Source of the DNA: a bacterium
GTDB lineage: Bacteria; Planctomycetota; Planctomycetia; Kolteriales; Kolteriaceae
Direction of reading: 5' to 3'
Assembly: GCA_019753235.1 (NCBI GenBank)
Contig: JAIELF010000031.1
Location: 1-64,000 of the forward strand
DNA length: 64,000 bases
Program-made: the position numbers and the translations under genes
The notes under the pieces: model-generated
What the model was told of the DNA's origin: nothing
Database searches by the model: none
Seen by the model: the letters and a program-made list of their open reading frames with translations, nothing else
Shown: positions 62,211-64,000 of the stretch, piece after piece
Position numbering within the stretch: position 1 is the first letter of the stretch
How the letters are laid out: each line of letters opens with the position of its first letter

Positions 62211-63403
62211 CGATTCTTTCCCGTAAGGCGGCCCCAGTTCCGTTCGATCCGAAACTGCCACTCCCTGAACCAGACTTCTCCGAGATAAGGAGCCGGTCTT
62301 CGATATTGACCTGAACTTGCCTCGCGCGCGATGTCATCGAAGAGGGACTCGTACTGATCGACCATCGTGGCGATGCCGAAGACTCCGCCTGTCAGCGTCC
62401 GGTATGCGGACCGGGCCAACTCTTCTCTCCTCTCCGGTCGACGAAAGAGATCTTCGATCCGATCAGCAAAAGTCTCGATGTTCCCCACATCGACGAGCTC
62501 GCCGTTCCTCCCTGGCTCGATCACTTGCGAAACACCACTTTCGACACGAGTGACGACCGGCACACAACCGTGCGCCATCGCTTCGAGCAAACTGACGGGC
62601 AATCCCTCGAAAGCGCTCGTCAGCAAAAAAAGATCTGCCTCTCGATATCGAGCGGACATCTCGTTGTTGGGAATGGTGCCCATGCACAGGATCCGACCTG
62701 CGTCGAAATGATGACGGGCCTTTTCTTCAAGCATGGCCCGCGCAGGTCCATCACCGATAATCGTCAATTCCACTGGGACGCCCCGCGCCACCAGACGATC
62801 GAGAATGAGGGGCATATCGAAGACCCGTTTTTGCGTTTGCTCGATGCGTCCCACGTAGAGAAGACGAATCGGCGCGTCGACCGACGTTGTTCTCTCGGGA
62901 AACAGGGATGGAGTCGGAACGCCGTAGGGAATCATTCGCAGGCGTTCCGCAGGCACCTTTAATTGATGACACGTCTGGGCGATGCGATCGCTGACCGCGA
63001 CGACGCGGTTCCAGAACCGACCCAGTTGTCGAACATGATCGTAGTGCATGGGATCGTCGCTGTGCAGGATGCCGACGGTGTGAATCGACTCAGGAAGCCG
63101 GGCGGAGATCGGCGAATGGCAGAAATCGTAGTTGGGCATGTAAATGCAAGGCCCCTGAGCGAGCAAATAGTTCCGCAGCGCTCGTCGGCGATATCGACGT
63201 TTATGCCGCCAATCCGGCGGAAGAGTCTCGATCGGTGCCGACGTTGGAAGCGGCATCGCGTCGGCTTCATCCTTGCCCGCTCGGGTCAGCAAGATGCGGG
63301 CATCGTGACCGCGCCTTCGCAGTTCTTCGGTCAAGTGAATGACGAAGATATCGACCCCCGAGATTCGGCCGGACGTCAGGCAAGAGATGATCTTCCAGGC
63401 CAA
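62189..63403 (-). CDS. Family 4 glycosyltransferase
   Basis: This 404-residue GT-B enzyme transfers a sugar from a nucleotide donor, probably for cell-surface polysaccharide. Key parts are the N-terminal Rossmann fold (KIISCLTSGRISGVDIFVIHLTEELRRRGHD), the central hinge IRLLYVGRIEQTQKRV, and the donor-binding E-x7-E motif SAFEGLPVSLLEAMAHG. The C-terminal tail is basic and may contact the membrane. A few residues at the 3' end overlap the MBL hydrolase on the other strand. It follows the gene at 63502 by 98 bases on the same strand, so both may belong to one glycan cluster beyond the window. Confidence 0.9.
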   Translation of the reverse strand: MAWKIISCLTSGRISGVDIFVIHLTEELRRRGHDARILLTRAGKDEADAMPLPTSAPIETLPPDWRHKRRYRRRALRNYLLAQGPCIYMPNYDFCHSPISARLPESIHTVGILHSDDPMHYDHVRQLGRFWNRVVAVSDRIAQTCHQLKVPAERLRMIPYGVPTPSLFPERTTSVDAPIRLLYVGRIEQTQKRVFDMPLILDRLVARGVPVELTIIGDGPARAMLEEKARHHFDAGRILCMGTIPNNEMSARYREADLFLLTSAFEGLPVSLLEAMAHGCVPVVTRVESGVSQVIEPGRNGELVDVGNIETFADRIEDLFRRPERREELARSAYRTLTGGVFGIATMVDQYESLFDDIAREASSGQYRRPAPYLGEVWFREWQFRIERNWGRLTGKNRYRPPKS

Positions 63404-63501
63404 GGGGCCACCTCGTCATTTCGAATCGTTCGCATAAATCGCGGGGTCCCATCCATGTGCACAAGACCGAAGAGGCGATGAATGATTCGCTCATCCCGGC
63501 G

Positions 63502-64000
63502 TCAGAAAAAACGGTTTCCCGCGCGAGCGGCTTCATCCGCAAGAAGACGACGCCGACGAAAGTCTTGACCAACGAGAAACGCCACCACGACAATCGCGGC
63601 GGACACCGCCAGAATGTTGACAAGCACTGATCGTGTCCGGTCGAGGGAGATAACCCCCTTGGGCTCCAGTTGCAGCGTGATGTTGGCGAGTTCGACATCG
63701 ATGTCGCTTCCCCCCAATTCGAAAAGGAGCCGACCTTCGTTGGTTTCGCCTATCGAGCGAAAAGGCACTTCCACTTCTTGCCAAGATGAACCGATCGAAA
63801 TCAGCTTGAATAGGCCAAGGCTGTTATTGGTCTTCGAATCGTCTAGCCGAAAGGAAATGACGCGGTTCCCTTCCGCACGAGCCCGAAAGCGAAGGAGGTA
63901 ATCGCGTGCTTCGAGGATTCGGATCGGCGAATAAAGAAAACCGATGTGCCAACGTTCAAGAGTGGTTGCTTTTTCGATCTCGATCTTAAACGCGGACCCT
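63502..64000 (-). CDS. Fragment of a membrane-anchored jelly-roll-like protein
   Basis: The frame is open to the right edge (no start in the window). The visible part, about 165 residues, reads from the edge as a beta-rich fold (for example YLLRFRARAEGNRVISFRL and GSSWQEVPFRSI, with a late DIDVELANITLQLEP) like a CBM4/9-type carbohydrate-binding module. It ends with a single hydrophobic helix (SVLVNILAVSAAIVVVAFLVG) and a basic cap (RRRRLL). So it would be anchored in a membrane with the module outside. The full protein, probably a glycosidase or glycan-cluster protein, lies beyond the window. Confidence 0.7.
   Translation of the reverse strand, partial: GSAFKIEIEKATTLERWHIGFLYSPIRILEARDYLLRFRARAEGNRVISFRLDDSKTNNSLGLFKLISIGSSWQEVEVPFRSIGETNEGRLLFELGGSDIDVELANITLQLEPKGVISLDRTRSVLVNILAVSAAIVVVAFLVGQDFRRRRLLADEAARAGNRFF

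Overview
The window looks like a chromosomal segment of a planctomycete (phylum Planctomycetota), with moderately high GC. The evidence is two giant secreted proteins combining a dehydrogenase-type propeller, HEAT-like repeats and a CxxCH haem domain; a DUF1552 (HxxSHH) protein paired with a DUF1587/1595/1592/1588/1585-type cytochrome; a GH3-type adenylating enzyme; a Ser/Thr kinase fused to a TPR region; and a ceramidase-like secreted protein. The genus cannot be fixed from this sequence. No rRNA, tRNA, CRISPR array, transposase or prophage gene was seen.

Layout. 1-3411: tail of an unknown gene, then gatCAB. 3454-8549 (minus): a three-gene DevABC-type exporter and asparagine synthase. 9052-14071: a fatty acid desaturase and the sdhCAB operon of a type-B succinate:quinone oxidoreductase. 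14185-18512: a 5'-nucleotidase that may be leaderless, overlapping tail to tail with a glycosyltransferase, then asnS and a DipZ/TlpA-like thioredoxin. 18592-21280: a TetR regulator, a methionine-rich pentapeptide-repeat lipoprotein, a di-haem cytochrome b and a Tat-exported molybdopterin enzyme. 21401-25614: a ceramidase-like enzyme translationally coupled to a giant CxxCH protein. 25720-33378: mscL, metK, a YeeZ-like dehydrogenase, a PilZ protein, a PhnP-like hydrolase, a UDP-sugar pyrophosphorylase, ruvX and a secreted unknown. 33457-39063: the kinase-TPR protein with a half CHAT-like tail, a GNAT and GH3. 39586-43099: a ThrE-type exporter, an R2-like ligand-binding oxidase (R2lox) and a cytochrome c/DUF2231 protein. 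43314-47813: a second macrolide-exporter-like ABC system. 47887-51315: a C-terminal processing protease, tsaD and a duplicated pterin synthase. 51389-54634 (minus): the DUF1552/DUF1592 pair. 54939-62210: purU, a second giant CxxCH protein, an SMR transporter, ettA and a class II phosphodiesterase-like hydrolase. 62189-64000 (minus): a GT4 glycosyltransferase and the end of a membrane-anchored jelly-roll-like protein.

The most interesting unit is 17931-21280. A Met-rich (DKMAG)n lipoprotein followed by a cytochrome b and a YedY-type molybdoenzyme matches the logic of the MrpX/YedY1 hypochlorite-scavenging system described in the proteobacterium Azospira suillum. There, a sacrificial methionine peptide is oxidised and then repaired by a methionine sulfoxide reductase. 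Here the cluster sits next to a TetR regulator and a divergent thioredoxin rather than a sigma/anti-sigma pair. This would be a planctomycete version under different control, but the functional claim is inference.

Other points of note are hairpins that cover Shine-Dalgarno sites (gatC and the 55866 gene), a promoter-overlapping palindrome before R2lox, a truncated CHAT-like tail on the kinase, and a tandem pterin-synthase fusion with a dead first half.
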